Counted from the first letter of the stretch, positions 1 to 11,761 are shown. The stretch: 64,000 bases of DNA from Bathymodiolus brooksi (GCA_963680875.1 OY804586.1:57322203-57386202), one strand, 5' to 3'. The notes: generated by a model from the sequence alone, not told the origin. Program-made: numbers and translations.

Positions 1-3000
1 GGCCGCCACCGCAATACATAGATTAACATTGGACCCTATGGGAAAATGTTCAAATGCCTTCTTCTCAGAAACTACAAATATTATTAAAGCCAAACTGTAC
101 ATGAATGTTCATTGGATGGTCCTCTACAAACTTTACGTTTTTTGTTCCGATATGAAATTCAAAATGGCGGCTACGGCAGGACTTAGTTTAACATTGGACC
201 CTATGGGAAAAATGTTTCAAAACGCTTCTTCTCTGAAACCACTTGGACAATTGAAACCAAACTGCCCAGGAATGATCATTGGAAGGTCCTCTACAGAATG
301 TTTGTTTTATATGCCGATCGAAATCCAAGATGGCCGCCACTGCAATACATAGATTAACATTGAACCCTATGGGAAAATGTTCAAATGCCTTCTTCTCAGA
401 AACTACAAATATGATTAAAGCCAAACTGTGCATGAATGTTCATTGGATGGTCCTCTACAAACTTTATGTTTTTTGTTCCGATATGAAATTCAAAATGGCA
501 GCTACGGCAGGACTTAGTTTAACATTGGACCCTATGGGGAAAAGGTTTCAAAACGCTTCTTCTCTGAAACCACTTGGACAATTGAAACCAAACTGCCCAG
601 GAATGATCATTGGAAGGTCCTCTACAGACTGTTTGTTTTATATGCCGATCGGAAATCCAAGATGGCCGCCACTGCAATACATAGATTAACATTGAACCCT
701 ATGGGAAAATGTTCAAATGCCTTCTTCTCAGAAACTACAAATATTATTAAAGCCAAACTGTACATGAATGTTCATTGGATGGTCCTCTACAAACTTTACG
801 TTTTTTGTTCCGATATGAAATTCAAAATGGCGGCTACGGCAGGACTTAGTTTAACATTGGACCCTATGGGAAAAATGTTTCAAAATGCTTCTTCTCTGAA
901 ACCACTAGGACAGTTGAAACCAAACTGCACAGGAATGATCATTGGAAGGTCCTCTACAAATTTTATGTTTTTTATGCCGATCGGAAATCCAAGATGGCCG
1001 CCACCGCAATACATAGACTAACATTGGACCCTATGGTAAAATGTTCAAATGCCTTCTTCTCAGAAACTACAAATATTATTAAAGCCAAACTGTACATGAA
1101 TGTTCATTGGATGGTCCTCTACAAACTTTACGTTTTTTGTTCCGATATGAAATTCAAAATGGCGGCTACGGCAGGACTTAGTTTAACATTGGACCCTATG
1201 GGGAAAATGTTTCAAAATGCTTCTTCTCTGAAACCACTAGGACAGTTGAAACCAAACTGCACAGGAATGATCATTGGAAGGTCCTCTACAAATTGTATGT
1301 TTTTTATGCCGATCGGAAATCCAAGATGGCCGCCACCGCAATACATAGATTAACATTGAACCCTATGGGAAAATATTCAAATGCCTTCTCAGAAACTACA
1401 AATATGATTAAAGCCAAACTGTACATGAATGCTCATTAGATGGTCCTCTACAAACTTTACGTTTTTTGTTCCGGTATGAAATTCAAAATGGCGGCTACGG
1501 CAGGACTTAGTTTAACATTGGACCCTATGGGAAAAATGTTTCAAAACGCTTCTTCTCTGAAACCACTTGGACAATTGAAACCAAACTGCCCAGGAATGAT
1601 CATTGGAAGGTCCTCTACAGACTGTTTGTTTTATATGCCGATCGGAAATCCAAGATGGCCGCCACTGCAATACATAGATTAACATTGAACCCTATGGGAA
1701 AATGTTCAAATGCCTTCTTCTCAGAAACTACAAATATGATTAAAGCCAAACTGTGCATGAATGTTCATTGGATGGTCCTCTACAAACTTTATGTTTTTTG
1801 TTCCGATATGAAATTCAAAATGGCAGCTACGGCAGGACTTAGTTTAACATTGGACCCTATGGGGAAAAGGTTTCAAAACGCTTCTTCTCTGAAACCACTT
1901 GAACAATTGAAACCAAACTCCCCAGGAATGATCATTGGAAGGTCCTCTACAGAATGTTTGTTTTATATGCCGATCGGAAATCCAAGATGGCCGCCACTGC
2001 AATACATAGATTAACATTGAACCCTATGGGAAAATGTTCAAATGCCTTCTTCTCAGAAACTACAAATATTATTAAAGCCAAACTGTACATGAATGTTCAT
2101 TGGATGGTCCTCTACAAACTTTACGTTTTTTGTTCCGATATGAAATTCAAAATGGCGGCTACGGCAGGACTTAGTTTAACATTGGACCCTATGGGAAAAA
2201 TGTTTCAAAATGCTTCTTCTCTGAAACCACTAGGACAGTTGAAACCAAACTGCACAGGAATGATCATTGGAAGGTCCTCTACAAATTTTATGTTTTTTAT
2301 GCCGATCGGAAATCCAAGATGGCCGCCACCGCAATACATAGACTAACATTAGACCCTATGGTAAAATGTTCAAATGCCTTCTTCTCAGAAACTACAAATA
2401 TTATTAAAGCCAAACTGTACATGAATGTTCATTGGATGGTCCTCTACAAACTTTACGTTTTTTGTTCCGATATGAAATTTAAAATGGCGGCTACGGCAGG
2501 ACTTAGTTTAACATTGGACCCTATGGGAAAAATGTTTCAAAATGCTTCTTCTCTGAAACCACTAGGACAGTTGAAACCAAACTGCCCAGGAATGATCATT
2601 GGCAGGTCCTCTACAAATTGTATGTTTTTTATGCCGATCGGAAATCCAAGATGGCCGCCACCGCAATACATAGATTAACATTGGACCCTATGGTAAAATG
2701 TTCAAATGCCTTCTTCTCAGAAACTACAAATATTATTAAAGCCAAACTGTACATGAATGTTCATTGGAAGGTCCTCTACAAACTTTACGTTTTTTGTTCC
2801 GATATGAAATTCAAAATGGCGGCTACGGCAGGACTTAGTTTAACATTGGACCCTATGGGAAAAATGTTTCAAAATGCTTCTTCTCTGAAACCACTTGGAC
2901 AGTTGAAACCAAACTGCCCAGGAATGATCATTGGAAGGTCCTCTACAGAATTTTTGTATTTTATGCCGATCGGAAATCCAAGATGGCCACCACTGCAGGA

Positions 3001-3825
3001 CATAGATTAACATTGAACCCTATGGGAAAATATTCAAATGCCTTCTTCTCAGAAACTACAAATATGATTAAAGCCAAACTGTACATGAATGCTCATTAGA
3101 TGGTCCTCTACAAACTTTACGTTTTTTGTTCCGATAAGAAATTCAAAATGGCGGCTACGACAGGACTTAGTTTAACATTGGACCCTATGGGAAAAATGTT
3201 TCAAAACGCTTCTTCTCTGAAACCACTTGGACAATTGAAACCAAACTGCCCAGGAATGATCATTGGAAGGTCCTCTACAGACTGTTTGTTTTATATGCCG
3301 ATCGGAAATCCAAGATGGCCGCCACTGCAATACATAGATTAACATTGAACCCTATGGGAAAATGTTCAAATGCCTTCTTCTCAGAAACTACAAATATGAT
3401 TAAAGCCAAACTGTGCATGAATGTTCATTGGATGGTCCTCTACAAACTTTATGTTTTTTGTTCCGATATGAAATTCAAAATGGCAGCTACGGCAGGACTT
3501 AGTTTAACATTGGACCCTATGGGGAAAAGGTTTCAAAACGCTTCTTCTCTGAAACCACTTGGACAATTGAAACCAAACTGCCCAGGAATGATCATTGGAA
3601 GGTCCTCTACAAATTGTATGTTTTTTATGCCGATCGGAAATCCAAGATGGCCGCCACCGCAATACATAGATTAACATTGGACCCTATGGTAAAATGTTCA
3701 AATGCCTTCTTCTCAGAAACTACAAATATTATTAAAGCCAAACTGTACATGAATGTTCATTGGATGGTCCTCTACAAACTTTACGTTTTTTGTTCCGATA
3801 TGAAATTCAAAATGGCGGCTACGGC
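1..3825 (+). repeat. 332-bp dimeric satellite array, main block
   Basis: About 11.5 tandem units. The anchor GGCCGCCAC or GGCCACCAC recurs at 1, 332, 664, 996, 1328, 1657, 1989, 2321, 2653, 2985, 3317 and 3649, a period of 331-332 (one unit is 329). Each unit is two diverged halves of about 166 bp, since the phrase ACATTGGACCCTATGGG occurs twice per unit. Units fall into recurring types: A (GTGCATGAATG), B (AAATTTTATG), C (CTATGGTAAAATG) and D (GCTCATTAGATGG), in the order A-B-C-D, A-B-C-C-D, A-C. Open frames of 80-136 codons here are by-products; 332 is not a multiple of three and no domain is encoded. Confidence 0.95.
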
Positions 3826-4399
3826 TAGTGATGGGAATCGGTAACATTTTCAAGATCGATGATCGTTATATCAACATCGACCGATGATCGATCATTGGTG
3901 ACAATTGCCTGCTAAATGTATATTTACTGACTATAATTAATTAAATAGTCTTTATTTCAAGAGTATGATTGACAAAAGTAAAGATATGAATAAAATTGTA
4001 TCATAAATTTATAAACTACATAATTTTTCCATTAGTAAACATTAACTTAGAACAAAACAAAAGATCGTTTTCCATATGTGTAACACCTGTTATAAAATGG
4101 ACTATTCCGGGAAGTAGATAAATAATAGACTAGTCCAAATATGTGTATTGACTGAGTGTCAAAAGTACGCTTGGACAAAACTGCCAGATGTTTGTCAGTA
4201 TGAGGGCAAAAAAAAACCAACTGGGATAAAACTGCAATATTTTTGTCAGTATGGAGACAAAAAAAAAGAAAAAAACAACCAAAGAACAAAGTTAAGCATA
4301 TAGAATCAGAATCGACCACAAGGTTTAAGAATCGATCATCGGATCGTATGATGACGTCCGACTGATTAGTCGATGTTTCCGATGATCGGTGCACCACTA
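3826..4399. mobile_element. hAT-type MITE, copy 1, inside the satellite
   Basis: A 574-bp insert interrupts a satellite unit exactly. The 8-bp GCTACGGC lies on both sides (3818-3825 and 4400-4407), and the uninterrupted satellite has it once. Ends are short imperfect inverted repeats: TAGTGATG at the left, and TAGTGGTG read inward from the right. Both subterminal regions carry ATCGATGATCG-like sequence. An 8-bp duplication with TA/CAG-type ends is the hAT superfamily pattern. It contains A-rich tracts and no transposase frame. Confidence 0.88.
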
Positions 4400-4740
4400 G
4401 CTACGGCAGGACTTAGTTTAACATTGGACCCTATGGGAAAAATGTTTCAAAACGCTTCTTCTCTGAAACCACTTGGACAATTGAAACCAAACTGCCCAGG
4501 AATGATCATTGGAAGGTCCTCTGCAAAGTTTCTGTTTTTTTATGCCGATCGAAAATTCAAGATGGCCACCACCGCAATACATAGATTAACATTGGACCCT
4601 ATGGGAAAATGTTCAAATGCCTTCTTCTCAGAAACTACAAATATTATTAAAGCCAAACTGTACATGAATGTTCATTGGATGGTCCTCTACAAACTTTACG
4701 TTTTTTGTTCCGATATGAAATTCAAAATGGCGGCTACGGC
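4400..4740 (+). repeat. 332-bp satellite unit between the two MITE copies
   Basis: One satellite unit plus the duplicated target bases. It is the spacer of a 915-bp higher-order unit (574-bp MITE + 8-bp target duplication + about 333 bp of satellite). Confidence 0.93.
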
Positions 4741-5314
4741 TAGTGATGGGAATCGGTAACATTTTCAAGATCGATGATCGTTATATCAACATCGACCGAT
4801 GATCGATCATTGGTGACAATTGCCTGCTAAATGTATATTTACTGACTATAATTAATTAAATAGTCTTTATTTCAAGAGTATGATTGACAAAAGTAAAGAT
4901 ATGAATAAAATTGTATCATAAATTTATAAACTACATAATTTTTCCATTAGTAAACATTAACTTAGAACAAAACAAAAGATCGTTTTCCATATGTGTAACA
5001 CCTGATATAAAATGGACTATTCCGGGAAGTAGATAAATAATAGACTAGTCCAAATATGTGTATTGACTGAGTGTCAAAAGTACGCTTGGACAAAACTGCC
5101 AGATGTTTGTCAGTATGAGGGCAAAAAAAAACCAACTGGGATAAAACTGCAATATTTTTGTCAGTATGGAGACAAAAAAAAAGAAAAAAACAACCAAAGA
5201 ACAAAGTTAAGCATATAGAATCAGAATCGACCACAAGGTTTAAGAATCGATCATCGGATCGTATGATGACGTCCGACTGATTAGTCGATGTTTCCGATGA
5301 TCGGTGCACCACTA
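4741..5314. mobile_element. hAT-type MITE, copy 2, inside the satellite
   Basis: Same 574-bp length, same flanking GCTACGGC (4733-4740 and 5315-5322) and same insertion point in the unit as the copy 915 bp upstream. I noticed a single base difference (CCTGTTATA versus CCTGATATA). This indicates duplication together with the host satellite, not a second transposition. Confidence 0.9.
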
Positions 5315-6156
5315 GCTACGGCAGGACTTAGTTTAACATTGGACCCTATGGGAAAAATGTTTCAAAACGCTTCTTCTCTGAAACCACTTGGACAATTGAA
5401 ACCAAACTGCCCAGGAATGATCATTGGAAGGTCCTCTGCAAAGTTTCTGTTTTTTTATGCCGATCGAAAATTCAAGATGGCCACCACCGCAATACATAGA
5501 TTAACATTGGACCCTATGGGAAAATGTTCAAATGCCTTCTTCTCAGAAACTACAAATATTATTAAAGCCAAACTGTACATAAATGTTCATTGGATGGTCC
5601 TCTACAAACTTTACGTTTTTTGTTCTGATATGAAATTCAAAATGGCGGCTACGGCAGGACTTAGTTTAACATTGGACCCTATGGGAAAAATGTTTCAAAA
5701 CGCTTCTTCTCTGAAACCACTTGGACAATTGAAACCAAACTGCCCAGGAATGATCATTGGAAGGTCCTCTGCAAAGTTTCTGTTTTTTTATGCCGATCGA
5801 AAATTCAAGATGGCCACCACCGCAATACATAGATTAACATTGGACCCTATGGGAAAATGTTCAAATGCCTTCTTCTCAGAAACTACAAATATGATCAAAG
5901 CCAAACTGTACACGAATGTTCATTGGATGGTCCTCTACAAACTTTACGTTTTTTGTTCCGATATGAAATTCAAAATGGTGGCTACGGCAGGACTTAGTTT
6001 AACATTGGACCCTATGGGAAAAATGTTTCAAAACGCTTCTTCTCTGAAACCACTTGGATAATTGAAACCAAACTGCCCAGGAATGATCATTGGAAGGTCC
6101 TCTGTTTTTTATGCCGATCGGAAATCCAAGATGGCTGCCACCACAGGTCATAGTAT
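5315..6156 (+). repeat. 332-bp satellite, third block
   Basis: About 2.5 further units. They use the GCAAAGTTTCTGTTTTTTTATGCC variant that also occurs between the MITEs, so this block belongs to the same local amplification. The block diverges near 6100 and is interrupted at 6157 by another transposon. Confidence 0.93.
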
Positions 6157-7028
6157 CATAGATGCCAACCATTACGATTTTTCCGTAATTGTTACGAATT
6201 TCGGGCCAAAAATTACGGTGTTACGGTCAACAGTCTACTTGTTACGGATTTCCGATTATTGCCGGCCCGAAACCGTTCCCCATTTAAATATCATTGTGAT
6301 CATTTAGACGCTTCATTGTATGTTAAAATCGCGTAATGATAAGCGATTGAGGGATTTCGATTATTTAATCCTTTAGGGATTCTCGGGACTATCTATAGTA
6401 GAAAACGATCTATCCATTTCTTGTTTGATCCCGAGTAGTTAATGAACACTGCACGTTTTTGTCAATTTTGCGATGTCTGAGGGAACAAGTGAAGCTTCTG
6501 CAGCGAAGAAAAGAAAATTGGGACAACGATTTCGTCCCGAATATTCTTCTCTTGCCTTATGAAATCGATACGGGAACATTATGCCTATTGCAAATATTGC
6601 AAACAAGACTTGTCCATTCAGCACGGTGGTCGGGATGAACACACATATACAACAAAACAGTTCAAAAGTGCCAAGTCAACAACATATCAGGCACTCCAGA
6701 ATTAGACATTAATTATTCCATGGGAGGGTGAGGGAGGGCCACTTCAGGAAATTTTCATTTCTATTGACAGTAAGTTGAAACATAGAATACATTTGTAAGT
6801 GAACATACATGTATTAAAACTTAACTTTTTATTTCTTTTTGTTGCTCATCAATTTTACATCTAGTTGTCACAAATAAAGGAAATCATTTGCTCATCACTT
6901 TGTGCCTAGTCTGTAGTACGATTATGGTAAAATTTTATGAAAAATTATGATTACTGAAAAAAAATCACAAATTACTGACATCTCAACTTTTTGTTACTGA
7001 TTGCACCAAAAAGGGGTTGGCATCTATG
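6157..7028 (+). mobile_element. Internally deleted hAT-like element with 14-bp TIRs
   Basis: Perfect 14-bp terminal inverted repeats, CATAGATGCCAACC (6157-6170) and GGTTGGCATCTATG (7015-7028), flanked by the 6-bp duplication TAGTAT (6151-6156 and 7029-7034). The uninterrupted related sequence at about 9072 (CATAGTATTAACACAGG) confirms the empty site. The interior keeps a decayed BED-finger exon of a hAT transposase, so this is an 872-bp deletion derivative. The duplication is 6 bp, not the usual 8. Confidence 0.85.
6473..6705 (+). pseudogene. Remnant of a hAT transposase N-terminus (BED zinc finger)
   Basis: The reading starts MSEGTSEASAAKKRK, followed by a basic segment and FRPEYSSL. It stops at a TGA near 6560. 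Another frame from 6571 then continues REHYAYCKYC, and after it DLSIQHGGRDEH. The C-x2-C pair followed by HGG..D..H is the arrangement of BED-type zinc fingers at the N-terminus of hAT-family transposases and domesticated ZBED/SCAND3-like proteins, where it binds terminal DNA. The frame ends at TAG 6703-6705, and the catalytic domain is absent. It sits wholly inside the TIR-bounded element, which makes it the residue of the ancestral autonomous copy. Confidence 0.75.
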
Positions 7029-7262
7029 TAGTATTAACACAGGACCATATGGGGAAAATACAGAAATATATTCTTCTCTGAAGCTATTGCACTGATTGAA
7101 CCTAAACTGCATCAATCATTGGAAGGTCCTTTACAAACTTTGTGTTTTTTTATGTTGATCGTAATTCCAAGATGACTACCACTGCAGGACATAGTTTTTA
7201 CATAGGACCAATTGGTTCTTTTTATAACCAGGTGAACGATACAGGCTCTTGAAAGCCTCTGG
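7029..7262 (+). repeat. Satellite-related modules ending in a rolling-circle-type 3' terminus
   Basis: Diverged satellite half-units (GGTCCTTTACAAACTTTG and so on) run into AACCAGGTGAACGATACAGG. The terminus is the hairpin AGGCTCTTGAAAGCCT followed by CTGG (7259-7262) and then a T. Hairpin plus CTRR with insertion before T is the Helitron 3' end rule. The left boundary is the satellite itself. Confidence 0.7.
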
Positions 7263-7940
7263 TTTGTAAGTATTATCAATAAATTCAGCAATAAACTTTC
7301 ATCTTTACAGCCAAGAAAAATGTTTTCTTTGTTCAAAACAAAATTAACAAAACATAGTTTAAATCTGTTCGAAATAAATTGCTACAATCGATAAGTAATA
7401 GGACAATCAAAGAACAAATGTTCAATTGTTTCATCATTTGCTTTACAAAAGGTACATAAGTGTATATCTTTTAATTTTATTTTATACAAAAATGAATTCG
7501 TAGCTATAATCCTATGCAGAAATGTAAACTGAAAGTTTCTCAAATAGGTGTCTCTGCATGATCTTTTCATAATTACAAAATATTCTGACCAACCAGTAAT
7601 CTCTATATCCAACAATTCTTCCCATTTCAAAAATTTGTCAGTTGAATTTTGGACAATCTTATCTATAAGACTTCTGTATATAAATTTAGCTTTTTTATTA
7701 GATACAATTTTTTTTACAAAAGTATCAGTTGTGTCATGTGTATCACAATGAATATCTAAAAGGTTTTCTTTTAAGCAATCTTTGAAAGCTTTCGGAATTC
7801 TAGCAATCAATCTATAAAACTTCAGGAAATTGTTAGTTTCTAATTTCTCTTGAAATTGCTCAAAACTATAAAATTGCTTATTTTCATTAAGATCACTTAC
7901 AAACTGCACACCTCTGTTTTTCCATAGTAAGTAATATGGA
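7263..7940 (-). pseudogene. C-terminal part of a Tx1/L1-like LINE reverse transcriptase
   Basis: On the minus strand a frame of about 190 codons (about 7940 down to 7382) has an aromatic-rich segment (WEELLDIEITGWSEYF), then FQFTFLHRIIATN and a C-terminal zinc-knuckle-like CTFCKANDETIEHLFFDC. This layout (post-RT region plus C-x2-C...H-x4-C) is typical of L1/Tx1-group LINE ORF2 C-termini. Homology continues in another frame to 7263 (IFLGCKDES...LLIIL), where it is cut exactly at the T following a CTGG terminus. The right edge joins satellite at about 7940. It looks like part of the same element as the minus-strand LINE at 9311-10910. Confidence 0.8.
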
Positions 7941-9310
7941 AAACTACAAATATGATTAAAGCCAAACTGTACACGAATGTTCATTGGATTGTCCTCTACA
8001 AACTTTACGTTTTTTGTTCCGATATGAAATTCAAAATGGTGGCTACGGCAGGACTTAGTTTAACATTGGACCCTATGGGAAAAATGTTTCAAAATGCTTC
8101 TTCTCTGAAACCACTAGGACAGTTGAAACCAAACTGCCCAGGAATGATCATTGGAAGGTCCTCTACAAAGTCTCTGTTTTATATGCCGATCGGAAATCCA
8201 AGATGACCGCCACTGCAGGACATAGATTAACATTGGACCCTATGGTAAAATGTTCAAATGCATTCTTCTCAGAAACTACAAATATGATTAAATCCAAACT
8301 GTACATGAATGTTCATTGGATGGTCCTCTACAATCTTAAGGTTTTTTGTTCCGATATGAAATTCAAAATGGCGGCTACGACAGGACTTAATTTAACATTG
8401 GACCCTATGGGAAAAATGTTTCAAAATGCTTCTTCTCTGAAACCACTTGGACAATTGAAACCAAACTGCCCAGGAATGATCATTGGAAGGTCCTCTACAA
8501 GTTTTCTGTTTTATATGCCGATCGGAAATCCAAGGTGGCCGCCACTGCAGGACATAGATTAACATTGAACCCTATGGGAAAATGTTCAAATGCCTTCTTC
8601 TCAGAAACTACAAATATGATTAAAGCCAAACTGTACATGAATGTTCATTGGATGGTCCTCTACAATCTTAAGGTTTTTTGTTCCGATATGAAATTCAAAA
8701 TGGCGGATACGGCAGAACTTAGTTTAACATTGGACCCTATGAAAAAAATGTTTCAAAATGCTTCTTCTCTGAAACCACTAGGACAATTGAAACCAAACTG
8801 CCCAGGAATGATCATTGGAAGGTCCTCTACAAAGTTTCTGTTTTATATGCCGATCGGAAATCCAAGATGGCCACCACTGCAATATATAGATTAACATTGG
8901 ACCCTATGGGAAAATGTTCAAATGCCTTCTTCTCAGAAACTACAAATATTATTAAAGCCAAACCACTTGGATAATTGAAACCAAACTGCCCAGGAATGAT
9001 CATTGGAAGGTCCTCTACAAAGTTTCTGTTTTTTATGTCGATCGGAAATCCAAGATGGCTGCCACCACAGGTCATAGTATTAACACAGGACCATATGGGG
9101 AAAATACAGAAATATATTCTTCTCTGAAGCTATTGCACTGATTGAACCTAAACTGTGCATCAATCATTGGAAGATCCTTTACAAACTTTGTGTTTTTTTA
9201 TGTTGATCGTAATTCCAAGATGACTACCACTGCAGGACATAGTTTTTACTTAGGACCAATTGGTTCTTTTTATAACCAGGTGAACGATACAGGCTCTTGA
9301 GAGCCTCTGG
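7941..9310 (+). repeat. Second satellite block with its own hairpin-CTGG terminus
   Basis: About 3.4 units of the 332-bp satellite, starting mid-unit at ACTACAAATATG. They run through the diverged modules to AACCAGGTGAACGATACAGG, the hairpin AGGCTCTTGAGAGCCT, then CTGG (9307-9310) and a T. The last roughly 250 bp is nearly identical to 7029-7262 without the hAT-like insert. Frames of 82-119 codons here are satellite artefacts. Confidence 0.85.
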
Positions 9311-10910
9311 TGTTTTAGAAGCATTCATTTTTAATTCTGAGGCTTTGTAAAAATGATTCAAAATATGAGAGTGTTTCCTTTAAGGATATTTCCCTCCCAT
9401 CTAGAATTAAGAATGTGTCATCTGCATACTGACTCAATAATGTTTCATCGTCATTAATAGTAATTCCCTGAATATCAGGGTTTCTTTTCAATTTCAAAGA
9501 TAATAACTCAACACCAATAATAAATAGGTAAGGAGAAAGAGGGTCACCTTGTCGGCAGCCTCTTTCTAAATTAAGAAAATGGGACAAGTGTCCATTATTA
9601 ATAACACAGTTGGATGCACTAGAGTATAATGTTTAAAACCATTTACATAAGTAGGGTCCAAAATTGAAGCTATTTAATGCTTTTTTCAAAAATAACCATT
9701 CGATTGAATCGAATGCCTTTTCAAAATCAACAAGTAATAAAAGGCCTGTCTTATTATTTTCATCAAGATAGTGCATTGAATCATATAAAAGGTGTGTGTT
9801 CTCACCCATAAATCTGTCTTTCATGAAACCCTTTTGTGTATCACTTATGATGAAAGGTAAAACAGGTCTAAGTCTGTTAGCTAATGCTGCAGAAGCTATT
9901 TTGAAGTCAGTATTTAAAAGACTAATAGGTCGCCAATTACCAATATATTGTCTGTCTTTTCCTTCCTTAGGAATGCAGGTAATAACACTTTGCATGAAAA
10001 TCTTACATTGAGATGATCTTCCACATCACCTGATAAATAATATTCGGAAATAGTTTCCGTAATACATGTTTTAACTCTCTTTATATAGTCTGTATCTCTT
10101 AGTAACTGGGAATTAAATTTCCAGTACCGTTTCCATCGTTTGGCTAAACTGGCTGCAAAGGTGAAAATAATAGCAGAGTGGTCTGTTTTATACCCTGGAA
10201 TAATTTTAGTATACTTCAGAAGTGATTATAGGTCTTCTGAAACTATAAATTAGCCAAGTCGACTTTGCTTTATGGGTGAGGACTGACGCCATGTATATTT
10301 TCTTTCATCGGGATAACGTGTGCACCAAGAATCTAGAAGTTCAAAAGCTTCAATAATTTCATCAATTTTTTTTTGGGAGTAAGGATTTCTATTATGTATG
10401 ATATTATATGTATCCATATACCTATCTAAAACAACATTCCAATCTTTACATAATAAAATACTTGTGTTTGAAAAAGTCAATACTTTTTGCAATATAATAT
10501 TAAATAGTGAAGGTTCATTTGTATTATAACCATACAAACAAACAAAAGTGAGTCACTCTGTGTGAATAGTTATATCTAAAATAATGTTACAACCATTTCT
10601 GTCAATTTCAGAATTATGGATTACAAAATCAAGACTTTTTTTAAACATAACACAAACACCTGCGCTTTTACTGTCATGATGACTGAAAACACATTTATTT
10701 TCCGATTCATCCTCCCAATATTTTTCTATATTTTTATTACTGTGTGTTTCCTTAAAACATACAATGGATGCGTCTTTACTTTTGGCCCAATCAAATACAT
10801 CTGCCCTCTTTTTTGAATTTGAAAAAAGTCCCCTCACATTCACTGACAATACTGTTACATTATCATCCATGACCATAAAAGAAAAGCAGTTTTGTAAACC
10901 ATAGGAACAG
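9311..10910 (-). pseudogene. Tx1/L1-like LINE fragment: AP endonuclease plus RT core
   Basis: Read on the minus strand. The endonuclease starts MVMDDNVTVLSVNVRGL at 10876 and includes VCFKETHS. It runs past an in-frame TGA (about 10553) into YGYNTNEPSLFN, and a decayed stretch ends KTDHSAI. The RT part follows: PKEGKD..IGNWRPISLLNTDFKI, LVDFEKAFDSIEW (first catalytic Asp), an in-frame stop near 9622, GCRQGDPLSPYLFI, and the YADD box. The thumb and C-terminus are missing at 9311; a matching C-terminal piece lies at 7263-7940. Stops and internal deletions make it non-functional. The 5' end is approximate. Confidence 0.88.
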
Positions 10911-10981
10911 CTTAATTAATGAAAATAATATACAATTGTAACACATAAGAAGTACACAAACATACACACATATAAACATAA

Positions 10982-11272
10982 GGGAACGACCATTTAACTT
11001 GAAGGGGGGGTTATGGTTTTTTTCTAAAAAAATATTCTAATTCCCAATGTTGCTGAAAAAAATATTCTGATTTTGGTGGAGGAAAAAAAAATAATCTGAT
11101 TCAGAGTTTTTGTCATATAAACTAATGTTAAATTCTGGAGAAAAAAAAATTGCGCTTTGCGCGACAAAAAAATTAAATATTCTAACTCTTGTGTTGTCCG
11201 AAAAAAAAAATCTGAATGAAACAAAAAACCATAAACCCCCCCCCCCCCCCTTCAAGTTAAATGGTCGGTCCC
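10982..11272. mobile_element. Harbinger-like MITE with 3-bp TAA duplication
   Basis: Inverted termini GGGAACGACCATTTAACTTG (left) and the complement of CAAGTTAAATGGTCGGTCCC (right) extend into G/C homopolymers, giving roughly 29-bp TIRs. TAA flanks both sides (10979-10981 and 11273-11275). GGG-start TIRs with a TWA target duplication fit PIF/Harbinger. The 291-bp interior is rich in A and T runs with a repeated AAAAAATATTCT motif and no transposase frame. Frames here are low-complexity artefacts. Confidence 0.75.
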
Positions 11273-11528
11273 TAAGATGTCGGTTTTTTTAAGACCAGTA
11301 TTCATTTACCAATCTTTGTTTTTAACAGCATGGCATATATTTTTTTTTCATAGATAAGAATTATCATGTCACATGTTAATTGAATTCAATAATTTTTCAA
11401 ATAACTATGAGTTATCTCCCATTTATGAATATGAGTTTTCATGTGTTCGATTATAGATTTGTTTATTTCATATTTTCAAGTAGAAATTCATAATTAGAAA
11501 AAAAAGAATCAAAACTACTCAACTTTTT
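11273..11528. other. AT-rich spacer, no feature seen
   Basis: No coding, RNA or repeat signal recognised between the Harbinger-like MITE and the next module-bearing element. Confidence 0.5.
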
Positions 11529-11761
11529 AGGTCACCTGACCCAAAGGGTCATGTGAGGTATTGCCATCACTTTGGCGTCTGTCATCCGTTCTGTTAACTT
11601 TTTCATATTTTAATCTACTCCTCTGAAACAACTGGGCCAAATGGAACCAAGCTTGGCAGAAAGCATCTATATAAGGTCCTCTATAAAGTTTCTTCATTTC
11701 GTCCCATTCCGCCAACAAATATGGACGTCCAAGGGCAATTCTTGTATCTGATTGGCTAATG
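11529..11761 (+). mobile_element. 5' end of a module-bearing rolling-circle-like element
   Basis: Starts AGGTCACCTGACCC after a T run, then ...GAGGTATTGCCATCAC, a GTTAACTTTTTCATATTTTAAT block and the module GGGCCAAATGGAACCAAGCTTGGCAG. The same opening occurs at 15966, 18051 and 29823. The element is cut at 11762 by a hAT-like insertion and its modules resume at 12999. Confidence 0.65.

Noticed and set aside
4047..5312. Two nearly identical 116-codon minus-strand frames
   Set aside because: They lie inside the two hAT-type MITE copies and are rich in Phe, Leu and Cys from A-rich tracts. Their similarity is due to duplication of the MITE, not selection.
29..6061. Many 80-257-codon open frames containing MAATAxxxLTLDPMGK, suggesting a repetitive protein
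   Set aside because: They arise from the 332-bp satellite. The period is not a multiple of three, frames end at a stop in nearly every unit, and the longest (5288-6061) exists only because of unit variants.
11024..11292. Phe-rich frames resembling membrane segments
   Set aside because: Low-complexity T/A and G/C runs inside the Harbinger-like MITE.
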